A program made the translations under genes and the position numbers. A stretch of DNA of 64,000 bases, taken from contig NZ_JACHFD010000021.1 in the NCBI RefSeq assembly GCF_014201715.1, forward strand, positions 1 through 64,000, given 5' to 3'. Position 1 is the first letter of the stretch. The number at the start of each line of letters is the position of its first letter. This stretch comes from Haloferula luteola. Its GTDB lineage: Bacteria > Verrucomicrobiota > Verrucomicrobiia > Verrucomicrobiales > Akkermansiaceae. Of the stretch, positions 61,157 to 64,000 are shown in pieces. The notes under the pieces were generated by a model. That model saw only the letters and a program-made list of their open reading frames with translations. It made no database searches and was not told where the DNA came from.

Positions 61157-64000
61157 ATGCTCATGTCCCGGATTCTCCGTCTCTTCAGCCCCATCCTCAG
61201 TGCCAGCGTGGTCAGCTTCGGCCCGCTTCTGGCGTTTGAGGTCACCCACCTGCGTTGCGAGTACCTTACCGATCCTCTGGGTATCGAAACGCCCGAGCCA
61301 CGGTTGTCGTGGCTGCTCGACTCCAGCGAGCGTGGGGAATCTCAGACCGCTTGGCAAATCCTCGTCGCCAGCAGTGAAGAGGCCCTGGCCAGCGATCAGG
61401 GAGATCTTTGGGACAGTGGCAAGGTCATGGAAGATCGCACCAGTCAGATCGTCTATGGCGGAGCGGCTCTCGGTTCTCGGCAGGTTTGTCATTGGAAGGT
61501 CCGCGCCTGGGACAAGGATGGTGAGCCGTCTGAGTGGAGCGAACCTGGAATCTGGTCAGTCGGTCTCCTAGATGCGTCCGATTGGACCGCCACTTGGCTG
61601 GAAGGTTCCTTGTTGGGATCGCCTGCTGGGGAGGCCACCGAGCGGACGATCGTCTCTGCGACATACGGGAATCTTGCGGGAACGGTCGTGGTCGACGTCA
61701 CCGCCAGCCTCGTTGACATGCTGGCACAAGGAAGTTTCGCCCTGCCGGTCACCAACGATGCCTTCGGCGGAGATCCTGCCTACAATCAGGTCAAACAACT
61801 CAAAATTGAGTATCAACTTCCGGGGTCTGCCGAGGTCTACACGAAGACCTTTGCCGAGGACACATTGATCGTGCTCCCGGATGCGCTGCCCGCACTACTT
61901 GAGCCTGTGATCACCGAGGCTTCCTGGGAAGCCGTCGATGGCAGTGGCTCGCGTGATGTGCTCTCGGTGCTTCAGGACCTCGACCAAGGAAGCCCCTATT
62001 CGGTGCTGGTGGACAATACGGCCTTTGGTCCCGACCCAGCCTTCAACCATCTCAAGCAACTTCGCATTGGCTACACCATCGATGGCGTCGCCGCCCAGGC
62101 GATCATTGCGGAGAATACGACGTTTAACTTTCCAATCGACCTTCCGGCACCCATCGAGGCGACTTTGACCTCAGCGACTTATGCTGCCATCAATGGCAGC
62201 GGGTCGAGTGACGTGTTGGCTCTGCTGCAGGCACTGGGAGAGGGGTTCTCGATCACCGTCGACAATGATCACTTGGGAGGCGACCCCGCTGAGAACTCCG
62301 TGAAATGGCTGAAAGTGGGATACACCCGCAACGGCCAGAACTACACCCGTATTTTCGAGGAAGACGAGGTGTTCGAGTTCCCCGGTGGCCTTGAGCGCCC
62401 AAGCACCCTTCCCTATTTGCGGAAATCCTTCACGCCGAGCCAACCCGTCGCTCGCGCAACCGTGTATGCGACAGCCCTGGGTATCTACGAACTGTCGCTC
62501 AACGGTCAACGCATCGGCGACCATAAGTTTGCCCCGGAATGGACAGCTTATAGCCAACGTTTGAACTACCAGACCTACGACGTCACTCCCCTACTGCAGG
62601 ATGGAGTGAACGTGGTCGGCGCCCAACTGGCCAATGGCTGGTACTCAGGTCATATCGGCAATGGGAACTATCAGCACTGGGGAGTGGGCAATGCTTTGCG
62701 CATGCAGATGGAGATTGAGTATGCGGATGGGAGCGTGGAGACCATCGCGACGGATGGTTCATGGAAGTCTCACGCGAGCCCGATTCTTTACTCGGACATC
62801 ATGCAGGGTGAGGTTCACGATGCCCGTCTGGAAGTCGACGGCTGGAACACTGTTGCCGTGGACGCGGCGGATTGGCCGGGAGTGGTCCTGCGGACGCCGG
62901 TCGACGTGCCGATTTCTGGGCAGGTCATGGAGCCGAGCCGAGAGGTTGATGTCCTCGAACCTATCGAACTCACCGAACCTGCCCCCGGTAAGTGGACCTT
63001 CAACCTCGGGCAAAACATGGTGGGCGTGTTGCGCATCCACCTCAATGAACCGGCCGGAACCACCGTCACTCTGCGGCATGGGGAGCGGCTCAATCCCGAT
63101 GGAACACTGTACACGGCCAATCTTCGTGGTGCCGCTTGTGTCGATACCTACGTGTGCCGCGGAGGCGGTGAAACTTGGCAGCCGACCTTCACGTTCCACG
63201 GCTTCCAGTATGCCGAGGTGACCGGACTGACCACGACGCCGGACACCTCGCTGATCGAAGGCATTGTGATCGCTTCCGACACGCCGGATGCCGGCTCGCT
63301 CGCCACCTCCGATGGTCGAGTCAACCAGCTCCAATCGAACATCGAGTGGGGCCAAAAAGGCAATTACTTGAGCGTGCCGACCGATTGTCCTCAACGGGAT
63401 GAGCGCCTCGGCTGGCTGGGAGATGCACAAGTGTTCGTACGCACGGCGACCCATAACGCCGACATTGCAGCTTTCTTCAACAAGTGGATGCGGGATATCC
63501 GTGACAGCCAATACAGCAGCGGTTCTCTGCCCGACGTCGCGCCCGACGCGGCTCCTTCTTCCGGAACTGCCGGGTGGAGTGAGGCCGCGGTCATTTGTCC
63601 GTGGACGATCTATCAGGCGTATGGAGACACCCGGATCCTCGAGGAGAACTGGGACTTGATGACGGGCTGGATGACTTACTGCAAATCGACGACTTCCCGC
63701 GGAATCCGCAGCGGAAATCGGGGCAGTGATTATGGAGATTGGCTCTCCATCAATGCCGATACCAACCGCGAAGTGATCGGCACGGCTTACTATGCCTATA
63801 CGAATCATTTGATGGCCATGGCCGCCACGGTGTTGGGAAAAACGGCAGAGGCGGAGGCCTATCAGGCGGAGTTCGAGCTGAGTAAGCGGGCTTTCAATTC
63901 CAAGTATGTCAGTTCCACGAACGGAAGCATCACCAGCAACACCCAGTGCGCTTACCTTCTGGCGTTGAAGTTCGACTTGTTGGACGAAGAACTCCGGCCG
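61157..64000 (+). CDS. Alpha-L-rhamnosidase (GH78) with three DUF3395-like inserts, 3' end outside window
   Basis: Start at ATG 61157 (or 61163); signal peptide to about residue 30, then open to the window end (948 codons, no stop). The GH78 N-terminal module (FEVTHLRCEYLTDPLGIETPEPRLSW) is followed at about 166-413 by three tandem repeats of ~85 residues resembling DUF3395 (start positions ~166, 254 and 340; shared ATYxxxxGxGxxDVLxLLQ, VDNxxFGxDPAxNxLKxLxIxY). The rhamnosidase N-domain follows (about 418-590: YLRKSFTP, GIYELSLNGQRIGD), then the (alpha/alpha)6 catalytic domain with DCPQRDERLGWLGDAQ and GSDYGDWLS. It should release L-rhamnose from pectic or other glycosides. Confidence 0.9.
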   Translation, partial: MLMSRILRLFSPILSASVVSFGPLLAFEVTHLRCEYLTDPLGIETPEPRLSWLLDSSERGESQTAWQILVASSEEALASDQGDLWDSGKVMEDRTSQIVYGGAALGSRQVCHWKVRAWDKDGEPSEWSEPGIWSVGLLDASDWTATWLEGSLLGSPAGEATERTIVSATYGNLAGTVVVDVTASLVDMLAQGSFALPVTNDAFGGDPAYNQVKQLKIEYQLPGSAEVYTKTFAEDTLIVLPDALPALLEPVITEASWEAVDGSGSRDVLSVLQDLDQGSPYSVLVDNTAFGPDPAFNHLKQLRIGYTIDGVAAQAIIAENTTFNFPIDLPAPIEATLTSATYAAINGSGSSDVLALLQALGEGFSITVDNDHLGGDPAENSVKWLKVGYTRNGQNYTRIFEEDEVFEFPGGLERPSTLPYLRKSFTPSQPVARATVYATALGIYELSLNGQRIGDHKFAPEWTAYSQRLNYQTYDVTPLLQDGVNVVGAQLANGWYSGHIGNGNYQHWGVGNALRMQMEIEYADGSVETIATDGSWKSHASPILYSDIMQGEVHDARLEVDGWNTVAVDAADWPGVVLRTPVDVPISGQVMEPSREVDVLEPIELTEPAPGKWTFNLGQNMVGVLRIHLNEPAGTTVTLRHGERLNPDGTLYTANLRGAACVDTYVCRGGGETWQPTFTFHGFQYAEVTGLTTTPDTSLIEGIVIASDTPDAGSLATSDGRVNQLQSNIEWGQKGNYLSVPTDCPQRDERLGWLGDAQVFVRTATHNADIAAFFNKWMRDIRDSQYSSGSLPDVAPDAAPSSGTAGWSEAAVICPWTIYQAYGDTRILEENWDLMTGWMTYCKSTTSRGIRSGNRGSDYGDWLSINADTNREVIGTAYYAYTNHLMAMAATVLGKTAEAEAYQAEFELSKRAFNSKYVSSTNGSITSNTQCAYLLALKFDLLDEELRP

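Noticed and set aside
1..64000. CRISPR arrays, rRNA genes, prophage structural genes and toxin-antitoxin pairs
   Set aside because: None were seen; the only clear mobile element is the IS630 copy.

Overview
The window looks like chromosomal DNA of a Verrucomicrobiota bacterium, most likely of the Verrucomicrobiales (Haloferula, Luteolibacter or Roseibacillus type). This is inferred from content only: GC-rich DNA, three secreted proteins ending in PEP-CTERM sorting signals, two copies of a giant pseudopilin-like protein of the 'Verru_Chthon cassette protein A' type, secreted FG-GAP and HAF-repeat proteins with the C-terminal domains usual in this group, and many polysaccharide-active enzymes. 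Almost all genes are complete and densely packed, often with ATGA start/stop overlaps.

Layout. 1-3.7 kb: the 3' end of an unknown gene, an overlapping membrane-anchored partner, then a complete IS630-type insertion sequence (2491-3489) with terminal inverted repeats, TA flanks and two frameshifts. It is followed by an orphan C-terminal membrane-anchor fragment. 3.9-11 kb (minus strand): an alpha/beta hydrolase fused to a SAM-hydrolase-like C-domain, a large DUF5695-like glycoside hydrolase candidate, and a two-gene operon of a secreted duplicated metallopeptidase and a POT peptide transporter. A tRNA-Met-like remnant lies just upstream of that operon. 11-26 kb: PEP-CTERM proteins, a PL9-type pectate lyase, a double-thioredoxin protein, an ECF sigma operon, secreted hydrolases, an FG-GAP protein, a rhamnogalacturonan acetylesterase-like enzyme and DNA polymerase IV. 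26-34 kb: an unknown glycine-rich secreted protein, DUF3592, Nudix, AIM24 and DUF5069 proteins, an HD phosphohydrolase, a PEP-CTERM protein, transketolase with a strong terminator, and tRNA-Glu(TTC).

34.5-42.4 kb is a nitrogen-themed block. A minus-strand pair (N-carbamoyl-amino-acid/allantoate-type amidohydrolase plus isochorismatase-type cysteine hydrolase) diverges from a plus-strand run: an Fn3-like membrane protein, an SSS symporter, a 39-residue membrane peptide, aspartate carbamoyltransferase, asparagine synthetase and a stand-alone CoaC-type flavoprotein. 42.4-44.7 kb: a PAS-PAS-PP2C phosphatase and a lipoprotein with a CxxCH motif. 45-54 kb: a tandemly duplicated two-gene unit, each a ~1155-residue pseudopilin-like protein followed by a ~222-residue exported partner. 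This is the best candidate for an undescribed system. 54-64 kb: a 1312-residue HAF/Ig secreted protein, queG, a secreted EEP-family phosphodiesterase, an XRE regulator, and an alpha-L-rhamnosidase running off the right end that carries three inserted DUF3395-like repeats.

The PL9 lyase, acetylesterase, alpha-L-rhamnosidase and DUF5695 protein together suggest a cell that attacks pectin or rhamnogalacturonan-like polymers. The peptidase/POT pair and the carbamoyl block point to use of organic nitrogen. Functions are read from motifs and family resemblance; no database search was run.
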